A program made the position numbers and the translations under genes. From the NCBI RefSeq assembly GCF_033115175.1, contig NC_084835.1, forward strand, positions 83,821,948-83,885,947: a stretch of 64,000 bases of DNA. Direction: 5' to 3'. The notes beneath the pieces are model-generated. The model saw nothing but the letters and a program-made list of their open reading frames with translations. It did no database searches and was not told where the DNA came from. Positions within the stretch are counted from its first letter, which is position 1. Every line of letters starts with the position of its first letter. Positions 34,845-45,995 of the stretch are shown here, one piece after another. The DNA is from Lepus europaeus. Taxonomy: Eukaryota; Chordata; Mammalia; Lagomorpha; Leporidae.

Positions 34845-34960
34845 TTTAATTATATTTTTAAGCCTTTTAATATAGAGAGAGATTTCATAAACTTCATAGA
34901 CACAATTCTAAGAATATAATACTTTCCACTTTCCCCCTTTTTAAAAAAAAATATTTTGCT
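34845..34960 (-). repeat. Possible rabbit-type L1 3' end fragment
   Basis: 'cttttaatatagagag', 'aacttcatagacacaattctaagaatataa' and 'actttccactttccccc' parallels the reversed L1 3'UTR at 42.4 kb. Low certainty. Confidence 0.35.
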
Positions 34961-35266
34961 GTAACACACTCAAATTGCTTTCTAATCACAGGCTTAATGC
35001 TCCTCTAAATAAAGAGTTCTGTGGGTGAGAAGCAGAGAGCCCACTGTTCCTCAGGAATACAAACTAGGGCTATAAAACGAATCAAATCACAAGATGTCAA
35101 TTTCGCTCATATACATTATGGGGTTTTTGGGTACTGTGTATATTAGCTACCACGAATCAGAGAAAACGTGATACTTGTCTATTTGGGTTACAGATTTTTG
35201 TTTCAATTTTCTATCCTTCCTTCATTGTCTCTGTTTTCTCCAAGTTCCACCTGCCTCTCTCTCCTG
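34961..35266. other. Unassigned sequence
   Basis: No gene or repeat recognised. Confidence 0.3.
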
Positions 35267-35595
35267 GGTTTTTTTTTTTTTTTTTTTAATATTTATTTAT
35301 TTACTTAAGAAAGAGAGAGAGAAAGAGGGAAAGGTCGTCCATCTGCTGGTTCACCCCCAAGATGACCCAAAAAGCTGGAGCTGGGTTGATCTGAAGCCAG
35401 GAGCCAGCAGTTCCACCCAGGTCTCCCACTCAAGTGCAGGGACCCAAGTACTTGGGCCATCTTCTACAGCTTCCCCAGGCCATAAGCAGAGGGCTGTATT
35501 GGAACAGGAACACCCAAGACATTAACTGGTGCCCACATGGGATGCCAGTGCCAGAGGTGGTTGTTTAGCCTACTATGCCATAGCACAGGCTCCTC
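35267..35595 (-). repeat. C SINE, type II
   Basis: T20 start, 'atatttatttatttacttaag', body 'gctggagctgggttgatctg', end 'ctactatgccatagcacaggctcc'. Confidence 0.9.
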
Positions 35596-35819
35596 CTAAT
35601 TTTTTATTATCTGATTTTCATGTTAAGGCTTTTCTTCAATATCTCCTCATTTTGATTGGAAGGAACTTCTTTATATGCAAGCAGCAGCTTCAGTGTATGT
35701 GAAAGGATGGGTTTTTCTTTAAAATGCTGGAGTCCTTTCTGTGGGTTCTTCTTAAATGAGTTTTAATCCGTCTTTCTTTTGTTAGGGCCCTTCAGAGACT
35801 ATCAATAAACACGAGGGGA

Positions 35820-36148
35820 GCTGGCCTTCTGGCACAGGGGGTTTAGCTGCTGCCTGCGATGCCGGCATCCCATATCAGAGCGCCAATTGAGTCCCGGCTA
35901 TTCTGCTTCCTGGTCCAGCTCTGTGCTAACCTGCCTGGGAAGAAGCGGATGATGGCCCAAGTGCTTGAGTCCCTGCCACTCATGCGGGACGCTTGGATGG
36001 AGTTCCTGACTTCAGACTTCAGCTTGGTGCAGACCTGCTGTTGCCCACATATGGGGAGTGAACAATTGATAAAAGATCTCCTTGACTGTCTCTTGCAAGC
36101 CCAGTCACTCTAAATTCCAAATAAACAAGACGTTAAGAAAAAAAAAAT
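35820..36148 (+). repeat. C SINE, type II
   Basis: 'gctggccttctggcacaggggg' head, 'aagaagcggatgatggcccaag', tail 'ccaaataaacaagacg' and A9. The CT tract is replaced by 'cttgactgtctcttgc'. Confidence 0.9.
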
Positions 36149-36248
36149 TGGGATGCAGGGAGATATTAAATGTTTGGTCACTTGTGTTGTAGACAGGATA
36201 GGAGGAAAGGGTGGAGATCTCACAGTTCACTGATATTCACTTACTTGT

Positions 36249-36551
36249 TTTTAATTGTTTTATTTATTTAAGAGAGAGACAGAGCGCTTCTATCTGCTGG
36301 TTTGCTCCCCAAACACCTGCTACAGTTGAGGCTGGGTAGGGACCAAGGCTGAGAGCTGAGAACTCAATTCAGGTCTCCCACACGGGTGGCTGGAGCCCAA
36401 TTATTTAAGCCATCACCACTGCTTCCCATGGCCTGTGCCAACAGGAAGCTGAAGTCAGGAGCCAGAGCCCCAGACGTCACACCGAGATATTCCACTGTGT
36501 GATGCTAGTGTCTCAACCTGTGTCTTAATCTCTAGGCTAAATGCCTGCCCC
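36249..36551 (-). repeat. C SINE, type III
   Basis: 'gttttatttatttaagagagagac', 'gctgagaactcaattcaggtctccc', 'caacaggaagctgaagtcagg', end 'taggctaaatgcctgcccc'. Confidence 0.87.
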
Positions 36552-36829
36552 TACTTTCACTTAACTTTCCCTGTTGCTGAGGCCACCAATGCACCTGTAT
36601 CCCTGCATCTGTGCCTTAGCACTTGTCAAGACTAACAACGTAGCTTGTGGAGCCGAGTGGAAACTGAAACTGCAGAGTGCCTTGTGATGGCAGAGCATTA
36701 ACCCATAAGTCACACACATGTAAAGCAAGCCATCCAGTGTGCTTGCACACAGGAATAGCCTCCCTGTGTCCTGTGGAGGGGGCTGGTGGCCTAGTGGAGG
36801 ATGAGGTTCTTATAAGAAGAATTCACAGG
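36552..36829. other. Unassigned sequence
   Basis: No gene or repeat recognised. Confidence 0.3.
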
Positions 36830-37142
36830 GGCCATCGCCATGGCTCACTTAGTTAATCCTCCGCCTGTGGCACCAACATCCCATATGGGCGCCAGGTTCT
36901 AGTCCCGGTTTCTCCTCTTCCAGCCCAGCTCTCTGCTGTGGCCCAGGAAGGCAGTGGAGGACGGCCCAAGTGCTTGGGCCCTGCACCCGCATGGGAGACC
37001 AGAAGGAAGCACCTGGCTCCTGGCTTCGGATTGGCACAGCACCGGCCGTGGCAGTCATTTGAGGAGTGAAATAACGGAAGGAAGACCTTTCTCTCTGTCT
37101 CTCTCTCTCACTGTCTATAACTCTAGCTGTCAAAAAAAAAAA
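36830..37142 (+). repeat. C SINE, intermediate between types I and II
   Basis: Has the type I 'cttagttaatcctccgcctg' and 'gacctttctctctgtctc' but the type II 'catcccatatgggcgcc' and tail 'ctagctgtc'. Flanked by AATTCAC on both sides. Confidence 0.92.
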
Positions 37143-37299
37143 AATTCACCTGGGGGTCCCCCTGCCCTGGGTGCAACCTCACACCTCCCTTGCCTGTGGT
37201 TTTTGAGGTCTCCAAAGAGGAGCCAGTTAAGGTTCTGGGGAACCTGTCTCCCTTCAGAGAGCCACTCTGAAAACCTTCTGCACTTTTAAAAAAATATTT

Positions 37300-37625
37300 A
37301 TTTGATTTTTTAAAAAATTATTTATTTGAAAGACAGAGTTACTGAGAGGTTCAGGGAGGGAAAGATCTTCCATCCCCTGGTTCGCTCCCCAAATGGCTGC
37401 AATGGCTGGGATGGGCCAGGCCAAAACCAGGAGCCTAAAACTCCATCCAGGTCTCCCACGTGGGTAGCAGGGGCTCAAGCACTCAGGCCATCTTCCACTG
37501 CTTTCCTAAGTGCATTACTAGGGAACTGGATTAGAAGTGGAGCAGCCGGGACTTTAACTGGTACCCTTATGGGATACCAATGCTGCAGGCAGCAGCTTTA
37601 CCCACTATGCCACAACACCGGCCTC
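37300..37625 (-). repeat. C SINE, type II
   Basis: 'aaaattatttatttgaaagacag' start, end 'ctatgccacaacaccggcc'. An extra 'aaaatatttatttgatttttt' just left suggests a second, broken SINE tail. Confidence 0.9.
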
Positions 37626-37821
37626 TCTGCTCACCCTGTTAAAACAATGTGTTCAAATTTCTCCTCCATTATTTTCTTTAATTTTTTTCGTCTTCATGGG
37701 TAAAGATACTACTTGTTTCTTTACTATAATTTAGTAGAGTTTTAAAAGGAGGAGAGGTAAGTGTATGGGATTGATCTGCCATTTATGACTATGTCAAAAC
37801 ATCAGTAAAGAAATAATGACT

Positions 37822-38111
37822 GGGCCGATGTGTGGCGTAGAGGGTAAAGCCACTGCTCCAATTCTGATCCAGCTCTCTGCTATGGCCTGGGAAAGCAGTA
37901 GAAGATGGCCCAAGTCCTTCGGCCCCTGCACCTGCATGGGAAGACCCAGAGGAAGCTCCTGGCTCCTGGCTTCAGATCAGCACAGCTCTGGCAGTTGTGG
38001 CCAACTGGGGAGTGAACCATCGGATGGAAGACCTCTCTCTCTCTCCTCTCCTCTCTCTGTGTAACTCTTTCATAGTAAATAAATAAATCTTTAAAAAAAA
38101 AAAAAAGAAAG
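37822..38111 (+). repeat. C SINE, type II, head deletion
   Basis: 'gggccgatgtgtggcgtagag' jumps to 'ccactgctccaattctgatcc', removing about 45 bases that include the B-box-like segment. TSD AAAGAAATAATGACT (37,807-37,821) versus AAAGAAAGAATGACT (38,112-38,126). Confidence 0.92.
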
Positions 38112-38184
38112 AAAGAAAGAATGACTATGAGAGACCCAGGATAACATGGAGTCCATTCAGACCTTAAGTGGCTGAATGTAAATC

Positions 38185-38280
38185 TTCCTGCTGGGCGGCC
38201 CTGGAGCCAGACTGCCAGGCTCCCATCCCAGCTCCACCACTCAGCAGCTGCGTGAGCAAGGCAGGTTTACCAGGGTGACC
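38185..38280 (+). repeat. MIR SINE fragment
   Basis: 'ggccctggagccagactgccagg', 'ccagctccaccactcagcagctg' and 'cgtgagcaaggc' match the MIR 5' half and core in sense. Confidence 0.7.
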
Positions 38281-39851
38281 TTGTCCCAGAGTCTGCAGGA
38301 ATCAGCCGCTAAGTCCACCTCTGCACTCTTTGTTGGTTCACCCTCTTTTTTCTCATTTGTGCATCCAAGTCCAGGCGCGCATGCCTAAAGGGCCTGGATT
38401 CCTCCCCCACCCCCATCCCTGAGCTGGGCTGTGAATGACTGGGATCCTGCTGGCCTGAGGAGGGACAATGGCTGCCCAGAACCTTTTAAATTAATAGCAA
38501 CCAAAATACAAGCCCCATAGAATTAAACAAGCCTGTTTTGGCTAAATTAAATAATCCATCACAAAGCAGAGTAAAGCAGGCCCCAAAACAACAGTAACAG
38601 TTTGTCCACTTATATCTGTGCATCTGCCTATGTGTGGCTCTCGCTCCCCCACAGGGGTACACGTGCTAGAGGCCACGGCCACTAGAAACTCAGAACCAGA
38701 CTGAAGTCAGCAGACACTCCACCGTTTTCTACTCTTGTATGTTTGTGGCTTTTTGAGGTCATCTAAGGTATTATCCACACACCTGAGAGCAGAGGCTGGA
38801 AGTTAGCACTTCAATTGGAAAGATAAAGGCAGCTGTAACACAGCCAACAGAGTTCTCATCTCCTAGGAAACAGAGTGACTACAAGGAAAAGGTGAATGGA
38901 ATCCAGGAGGGAAAACCTAGTACAGCAGAATGCAGGCTGCCTGAACCTTTGATCCTACTTCACCCAGGCCAGCTTTGAAACAAGCTGTGCGATGCGTGAG
39001 GCGCTGGAAATCTTCAGGGGCAGAAGTACTGCACCTGCATAAACAGTCTTCTTGCTTCCTCCTAAGCCCATCAAAAGCCGACTCTTTGTTAAAGGAGATG
39101 CTCATGTTTCTGAGTTCATATTTTCCCTGTCAAAAGAGTGATTTCTTATTATTCTGGCGCCACTTGAGAGAAGAGGTAAAATTCCTAGATCTATTAGGAG
39201 AAATAGCATAGTTCCCAGAAAGAAAAGAAACTAGGACATGTTAGATTCAGAGGAAGTGAACAGAAACAGAGCCTGAACCAAAATGCTGCTGACTAGAACC
39301 AAAAGGTAGCAGAAAAGAAGAAACGTGAAAAAAACAGTATGATTCCTGGAGAAACAATACTGAATCTGCAAAACCTTCTGGAAAAGGAACATAGGGTGGA
39401 TGGATGGATAGACACAGACAGACAGACAGGCAATCATACAAAAAATTAGTCCTGGGCTCTCCACACTGGACAGTCACTCCACCAGAGAGGAGAGCTGCTG
39501 AAGGGACACAGAATGTTTATCAGAGGGACCACCTTTGTTCCAGATATGCCCACCTCAGTTTGCAAGCTGGTGGCAGGACTTTCAAGGAGAAAGGGCAGTG
39601 GGGGGAGGGGGTGGGGAAGCCGTAGGAAACAAAATGGGTCCTGAAATTCTTAGGCAAACTATAAGTCAAAACACTAGTCACAGGATAAGTCACAAGAATA
39701 GCAGTTAGCTTTTGTTAGTTAAAATGTGAAAAGGAAAGGGAAGGTTAGTGTTTAGACAGATAGATAATTGATAGATGGATGATGTTAGATAGGAAGATAG
39801 AAACCGGCCTAGGTGTGTGAAAGGGGCCCAAGGAAAACAAAGCACCTGCAG
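38281..39851. other. SINE-free unassigned sequence, 1.6 kb
   Basis: No gene supported. Small degenerate tetranucleotide patches lie at 39,397-39,432 (GGAT/GACA) and 39,755-39,805 (GATA-like), and a G-rich patch at 39,599-39,616. Confidence 0.4.
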
Positions 39852-39866
39852 AAAGGAAGGGACTGG

Positions 39867-40175
39867 GCCGGCGCCTTGGCTCATTAGGCTAATCCTCTGC
39901 CTGCGGCGCTGTCACACCGGGTTCTAGTCCCGGTTGGGGCGCTGGATTCTGTCCCGGTTGCCCCTCTTCCAGGCCAGTTCTCAGCTGTGGCCAGGGAGTG
40001 CAGTGGAGGATGGCCCAAGTGCTTGGGCCCTGCACCCACATGGGAGACCGGGATAAGCACCTGACTCCTGTCTTTGGATCAGCGTGGTGCGCCGGCCGCA
40101 GCAGCCATTGGAGGGTGAACCAACGGCAAAGGAAGACCTTTCTCTCTGTCTCTCTCTCACTGTCCACTCTGCCTG

Positions 40176-40200
<25 letters not shown>
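39867..40200 (+). repeat. C SINE, type I, perfect 15-bp TSD
   Basis: TSD AAAGGAAGGGACTGG at 39,852-39,866 and 40,201-40,215, identical. A tail of more than 20. Intact head 'gccggcgccttggctcattagg'. Probably the most recent SINE here. Confidence 0.96.
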
Positions 40201-40206
<6 letters not shown>

Positions 40207-40435
40207 AGGGACTGGTGCAGCCTTAGAAGCAGTACTGTGTTTTACACTACAAAGTCCTGCCCATGCCCCAGCCCAGGGGAGTCCCCTCTGCCTGAAACAA
40301 GAGGGCTACCCATAAAACCTTGGGAAGAATTTCACCTATTTCACACCTACCAAACCTCTGTCCCTGAGAAGAGGGTTGAAGGGAAGGAGAAGCAGTGGGA
40401 AGAACTGGACGCCATTCTGTCTCTCTCTCTCTCTC

Positions 40436-40757
40436 TTTTTTTTTTTTTGACAGGCAGAGTTAGACAGTGAGAGAGAGAGAGAGAGAGACAGAGAGAAGGG
40501 TCTTCCTTCCGTTGGTTCACTCCCCAAATGGCCACCACGGCCGGTGCTGCACTGATCCAAAGCCAGGAGCCAGGTGCTTCCTCCTGGTCACCCATGCGGG
40601 TGCAGGGCCCAAGCACTTGGGCCATCCTCCACTGCCTTCCCAGGCCACAGCAGAGAGCTGGCCTGGAAGAGGAGCAACTGGGACTAGAACCCAGCGCCTA
40701 TATGGGATGCCGGCACCACAGGTGGAGGATTATCCAAGTGAGCCATGGCGCCGGCCC
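40436..40757 (-). repeat. C SINE, intermediate type
   Basis: T12 start, 'gacaggcagagttagacagtg', (GA)n, 'ctatatgggatgccggcacc', 'ggattatccaagtgagcc', 'atggcgccggcc'. Mixed type I/II features like the copy at 36,830. A CT run sits just left (40,421-40,436). Confidence 0.92.
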
Positions 40758-41129
40758 CAGTGCACTCATATTTTTAAAAACTCAAGCCAAACCCATACCA
40801 TTAGATAAGACAGGGAGAAGGTGTGGAGATAGGATGTTCCAGATGACGGTTCAAAATGAGTCAACAGAACAAAGCTATTGTAAATCTGGCTGACTGCACT
40901 AACAAAGTGTCAGCGTCTTCTCTAAGGGGACATGATGGCTCTGCCCCTGTAGCAATATCATGCCACGTGACAGGTCCAGGAAACAGCTTGGAAAGGACTG
41001 GAGGTGAAATGGACCTCAAACATTGGAGGGCCAGCCGGGGTACTTGAACTCCACACAGTCACGGCAGTGACCCCTCACCCTGACTCTCACACTGCACTCC
41101 CCTCTTTCATCTGATTCCATTCACAAAAG
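40758..41129. other. Unassigned sequence
   Basis: No gene or repeat recognised; a 63-codon ORF (40,856-41,047) has no motif. Confidence 0.3.
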
Positions 41130-42207
41130 GTAATATGCAATGTGGCATGTACACTGGCGTATTATTTTGCAATGAAATGGGAGGGAATACTGATATAGCA
41201 TGGGTAAACCATGAAAACATTGACACTGAATGCAAAAATCCAGCACATAAAGATACATGTTGCAGAATCCACTTGTATTAAATGTCCAGCAAAAGCAAAG
41301 TTATGGAGAAGAAAATAGTAGTTTCCAGGGGTTGGGAGGAGAGAGTAATGGGCAGTGACTATTGATGGGTATAGAATTTCTCTCTGGGTAGATGACAATG
41401 TTCTGGACGTTGATATAGTGATGAATGCAACTCTATGAATATACTAGGAAACACTAAATTGGTGCACCTTTAAAGAGTTAATTTTCTGGGGGCCAGCACT
41501 GTGTGCAGCGGGTTAACACCCTGGCTTGAAGCGCTGGCATCCCATATGGGTGCCGGTTCAATTTGAGACCCGGCTGCTCCACTTCTGATCCAGCTCTCTT
41601 CCATGGCCTGGGGAAGCAGTAGAAGATGACCCAAGTCCTTGGGCCCCTATATCCACATGGGATACCAGGAAGAGACTCCTGGCTCCTGGCTTTGGATGGG
41701 TGCAGCTCTGGCTGTTGCAGCCAATTGGGGAGTGAGCCAGCATATGGAAGACCTCTCTCTCTCTCTCTGCCTCTCCTCTCTCTGTGTAACTCTGACTTTC
41801 AAATAAATAAATAAATCTTTAAAAAAGAGTTAATTTTCTGGTACATGAATTGTATCATAATAAAGGTACTATAAAAATAATAATTGATATTAAAAACTCA
41901 ATGGGGGGGGTTAAACTACTGGAAAGAATAAGTGAACTAGAATATAATTCTGAAAATATGATTCTAAATACAATACGAAGATACAAAATGATAGAAAATA
42001 CACAGAAAATTTGAAAGTCATGGAAGATACAGTGAAAATATCTAATACATGTCTAATCAGAGTTCCAGATGGAAAAAAAAGAGAGAAAGGGAGAGGTTGT
42101 ATCAGAAGAGATAATGGCTGAGCGTTTTCCAGAATTGATTAATTACAATTCTCATGTTCTGGAAGCAGAAAAAGTTCCAAGAAGAATTTTTTAAAAGAGA
42201 AGAATGG
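41130..42207 (+). repeat. Old L1 pieces: 3' end then a 5'-like part
   Basis: 41,130-41,489 ('gaaaacattgacactgaatgc', 'gtagtttccaggggttggg') and 41,842-41,880 form an L1M 3' end cut by a SINE. 41,900-42,207 ('gtgaaaatatctaatacatgtctaatcag', 'gagataatggctgagcgttttcc') resembles an upstream L1M segment, so a second element follows directly. Confidence 0.6.
41490..41823 (+). repeat. C SINE, type II, perfect 18-bp TSD
   Basis: TSD AAAGAGTTAATTTTCTGG at 41,472-41,489 and 41,824-41,841, identical. Body near consensus, with a small 'caatttga' insertion in the B-box region. Confidence 0.96.
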
Positions 42208-43053
42208 ACAGGTGTTATGGCACAACGGGTTAAGCCATTGTTCCGGACTCCCATGTGCCATATCAGAGTGCCAGTATGAGCCCTGGCTGCTTTACTTTCA
42301 ATCCAGCTTCCTGGTAGTGCATCCTGGGAGGCAGAAGATGATGGCTCTAGTACTTGGGTTCCTGTATCCCACATGTGAGTCTGAAATGAAGTTCTTTTTT
42401 TTAACATTAGTTATACATATTTAACATTATTTTAGAAAGCTTTTATTTAATAAAAATAAATTCCATAGGTACAGCTTTAGGAATATAGTGGTTCTTCCCT
42501 CCATACCCGCCCTCACAGCCGAACTCCCATCCCACCTCCTACTCCCTCTCCCATCCCATTCTTCATTAAGATTCATTTTTAATTATCTTTATTTACAGAA
42601 GATCAACTCTATACTAAGTAAAGATTTCAACAGAGTGCACCCACACAGACACACAAAGTATAAAGTACAGTTTGAAGACTAGTTTTACTGTTAATTCTCA
42701 TACAACTCATAAAAGACAGAGGTCCTACATGGGGAGCAAGTGCACAGTGACTCCTGTTGTTGATTTAACAATTGACACTATTATTTATGATGTCAGTGAT
42801 CACCTGAGGCTCTTGCACTGAGCTGCCAAGGCTATGGAAGCCTCTTGAGTCCACAAACTCTGTCAGTATTTAGACAGGGCTATAAGCCAAGTGGAAGTTC
42901 TCTCCTCCCTTCAAAGAAAGGTACCTCCTCCTTTGATGGCCCTGAGATGACTTGGCTGTTGTGGGCCCCTGGGGAGTGAACCAATGGATGGGAGATATCT
43001 CTCTGTTGCTCTGCCTTTCAAGTAGATGAAAAAAAAATAAACACTTAAAAAAA
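42208..43053 (+). repeat. C SINE, type III, split by an L1
   Basis: Left part 42,208-42,392 ('ggacaggtgttatggcacaacggg' to 'gtctgaaatgaagttc'). Right part 42,948-43,053 ('gacttggctgttgtgggcccctgggg' to 'caagtagatgaaaaaaa'). The two parts meet at the same point of the SINE. Confidence 0.88.
42394..42947 (-). mobile_element. Rabbit L1 3'UTR, antisense, inserted in a SINE
   Basis: Starts with T8, 'gcttttatttaataaaaataaattcc', then the C-rich complement of the 3'UTR G-tract (42,496-42,560), 'tttacagaagatcaactctatac', 'ggtcctacatggggagcaag' and 'gtacctcctcctttgatgg'. 5'-truncated; diverged relative to the copies at 50-52 kb. Confidence 0.8.
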
Positions 43054-43130
43054 GAAATCACATGGATACATCACAGCTAATTTAAAGAACACTGAAGACA
43101 AATTTAAGTCCTCAAAAGCAGCCTGCTGTC

Positions 43131-43467
43131 AGGGCCATGGCTTTGGTATAGCAGGTATGGCCGCCACCTGTGGTGCCGGCATCTCATATGGGTTCTGGTT
43201 TGAATCCTGGCTGTTCCACTTCCAATCCAGCTTGCTGCTATGACCTGGGAAAGCAGTAGAAGATGGCCCAAGTGCTTGGGCCCTGCACTTGTGTGGGAGA
43301 CCTGGAAGAAGCTCCTGGCTCCTGGCTTCCGATTGACACATCTCCTCCGGCCGATGCTGCCAATTGGGGAGTGAACCATTGGATGGAAGACCTCTCTCTC
43401 TCTCTCTCTCTCTCTGCCTCTCCTCTCTTTGTTTAACTCTGACTTTCAAATAAAGAAAGAAAGAAAG
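43131..43467 (+). repeat. C SINE, type II
   Basis: Head 'agggccatggctttggtatagc'; tail (AAAG)n 'caaataaagaaagaaagaaag'. Flanks AAAGCAGCCTG and AAAGGCAGCCAG may be the TSD. Confidence 0.92.
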
Positions 43468-43557
43468 AAAGGCAGCCAGTTGGCTTATTAGTCCATCACA
43501 ATAAGGGACAAAATAATGATACATCCAACAAGTTGGAAGGGTTTAAAAATATGCTAA

Positions 43558-43916
43558 GGGGCCGGCGCTGTGGTGCAGCTGGTTAAAAGCCCTGACTTGA
43601 AGCACTGGCATCCCATATGGGCACTGGTTTAGTCCCGGCTGCTCCTCTTCTGATCCAGCTCTCTGCTATGGCCTGGGAAAGCAGTGAAGATGGCCCAAAG
43701 CCTTGGGCCCCTGCACCCACGTGGGAGACCTGGAAGAAGCTCCTGGCTCCCAGCTTCGGATGGGCACAGCTCCAGCCATTGCGGCCATCTGGGAACTAAA
43801 CCAGCGGATGGAAGACCTCTCTCTCTCTCTGTCTCTTTCTCTCTCTCTCTCTCTCTCTCTGTTTCTACCTCTCTCTGTTACTCTGTCTTTCAAAAAAATA
43901 AAATTAAAATATTTTT
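43558..43916 (+). repeat. C SINE, type II
   Basis: Head 'ggggccggcgctgtggtgcagc'. Flanks AAAAATATGCTAAG and AAAATATGCTGAA are the TSD. CT tract of about 60 bases with few breaks (43,819-43,878). Confidence 0.93.
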
Positions 43917-44022
43917 TAAAATATGCTGAATGAGCCTGGGAAGGCAGCAGATGATGGCCCAAGTTTTTACAAAGCAGCCAGGAACAAAAATTAGATTACT
44001 GATTAATAAATAAAATTTGTGA

Positions 44023-44350
44023 TGGTGCCTGCATTGTGGCACAGCAGGCTAAGCTGCTGCCTAAGATGCCAGTATCCCATATCACCCATGGTTTGAGTCC
44101 CAGCTGCTCCACTTCCAGTCCAGCTCTCTTTCTAATGTGTCTGGGAAGGCAGCAGAAGATGGCCCAAGAGTTTGGGTCCATGCACCCCAGATGGAGTTTC
44201 TGGCTTCTTGTTCCTAGCTTTGGCCTGGCCCCAGTCTAGGCTGTGGCAACCATTTGGGGAGTGAACCAGCAGATGCAATATTTCTCTCTTTCTCTCTCTC
44301 TCTCTGTAACTCTCCCTTTCAAATAAAATAAATAAATCTTAAAAAAAATA
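44023..44350 (+). repeat. C SINE, type II
   Basis: 'ggtgcctgcattgtggcacagcagg' head; tail 'caaataaaataaataaatc'. It stands about 190 bases left of the RPL32 pseudogene. Confidence 0.92.
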
Positions 44351-44536
44351 ATGTGTGTGAAAGATGATTCCTCAACAGTGACAAAGTCAGGAAATAGCAA
44401 GATGGAATTTTCAATATGCTGAGACAACTATTAATCTAGGACCGTATGCCCATGGAAACTCTTGGAAGAATCAAGGTGAATTAAAGATATGTTCTGTCGG
44501 TTATGTCCCATCAGCCTTTGTGTACCACATTCCATT

Positions 44537-45026
44537 CTCTTCCTGGGTGCTACCTACAGAGGTGGCAGCCCTCTACTTGGCATTGTGGCTGCCCTCAGAT
44601 CCCTGGTGAAGCCCAGGATCATCAAAAAGAGGACCAAGAGGTTCATCCAACACTAGTCAGACTGATATGTCAAGATTAAATGTAGCTGGTGGGAACCCAG
44701 AGGTATTTGACAACGAGATGTGCAGAAGATTCAAGGGCCAGATCTTAATGCCCAGCGTTAGTTACAGGAACAAGAAAACAAAGCACATGCTGCCCAGTGA
44801 AGTTCCCAGGCCACAGTGGCGAGGAGCTGGAGGTGCTGCTAATGTGCACAAACCATCCTGTGCGGGGACTGCTCACAGTGTTCCCTCCAGGAACCACAAA
44901 GCCATTGAGGAGAGAGCGGCCCAGCTTCCAACCCCAGTGCCAGGTTGCACAGCAAAGAAAACGAACAGACAGCTTGGGTGCATGTTTTACTTGTGTTTAA
45001 ATAAGACCTTGAAAGCTGAAAAAAAA
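44537..45026 (+). pseudogene. RPL32: Processed pseudogene of ribosomal protein L32
   Basis: Intronless copy of RPL32 mRNA, the 60S subunit protein eL32. 44,537-44,584 matches the 5'UTR ('ggtggcagccctctacttgg'). The start codon is GTG (44,585). The reading 'AALRSLVKPRIIKKRTKRFI' matches the RPL32 N-terminus, then TAG replaces a Gln codon at about 44,654. A one-base insertion near 44,709 moves the frame, after which 'RRFKGQILMP' and 'NKKTKHMLPS' are readable. Further indels follow, and the stop position has become CAG (44,966). The 3'UTR ends in a degenerate 'aataaga' signal and A8. Clearly non-functional; a retrocopy made by L1 machinery. Possible TSD, 13 of 16 matching: 44,483-44,498 and 45,024-45,039. 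Confidence 0.93.
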
Positions 45027-45039
45027 GATACTCTCTGTC

Positions 45040-45995
45040 AAACAGAAATAGTTTAATAGCAATAAACCTCTTTAATACTAAATAACCTCTTTAATAACTA
45101 ATAGTTGCATTTCAGGGAGAATCAAAAGACCTCATAGAGGTCTAAGATATATGAAGAAATGGTTAGCAAATAACTCAATCAAATTATCAGTAAACCTAAA
45201 TATTGTTCAACTTTTCAGGACAAATAGAAATAGGGTACATAATCTCAAGACAACTAGATGGGTAAAAATAAAGAGAAGGGGAAAAAGCAGAATGAATTTT
45301 TTAAAGTATAAGGGACGGGAGTAGGAGATATTTAGCCTAGCGGTTAAGATGCCATGCTCCACATCAGAGTATCTGAGTTTGATTCCTACCTCTAGCTCCT
45401 GGCTCCAGCTTCCTGCTAATGTAGACCCTGGGAGGCAGTGATGATCGCTCAGGTAACTGGGCTCCTGCTACCCACACGGGATACCTGGTTAGCGTTCCAG
45501 CTCCCAGCGTCAGCCTTGGCCCAGACCTGGCTGCTGTGGGCATTTCGGAAGCGGATGAGCAGATGCGACATCCTTCTGTGTTTGTGTGTCTATCTGTTTC
45601 TCTTCTCTCTCAAATCAGTAAATAGAACTTGTACAAGTAAGTGAAAAACAAGAAAGGATAAAAGAAACAAAAAAGAAAAGTAGGGTAATAGAAACTATAC
45701 AATAGGTAATAAATAAATTTAAATGTAATTCTAAATAGTATAAATTCAGTTTTGAAGAAAAATTGGTTTCAGAAATTAAAAAAGAAGCCATTTGCTGGAG
45801 ACATACCTAAAACATAAGGCACAAGGAGTTGAAAATGAAAGGGTGTGGGGGACGCTTCAACAGAGAAACAGGAGATATAATATATTGATGTCAGACAAAA
45901 TAGACGTGAAGGTGAAACTGAAGGTACAGATATCCTGTCAACGTAAAGGAGAAATCTCTAAGGGAACAGTAAAGAAAGTGGAATAGTGACCTCTG
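45040..45995 (+). repeat. Old L1 (L1M) fragment
   Basis: 'acctaaaacataaggcacaaggagttg' and 'atattgatgtcagacaaaatagacgtgaaggtg' match L1 ORF2 endonuclease-region text. Cut by the SINE at 45,318-45,636. The left part (45,040-45,317) is less certain. Confidence 0.55.
45318..45636 (+). repeat. C SINE, type III
   Basis: 'gtaggagatatttagcctagcgg', 'gaccctgggaggcagtgatgatcgctc', weak CT region, tail 'caaatcagtaaatag'. Confidence 0.85.
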
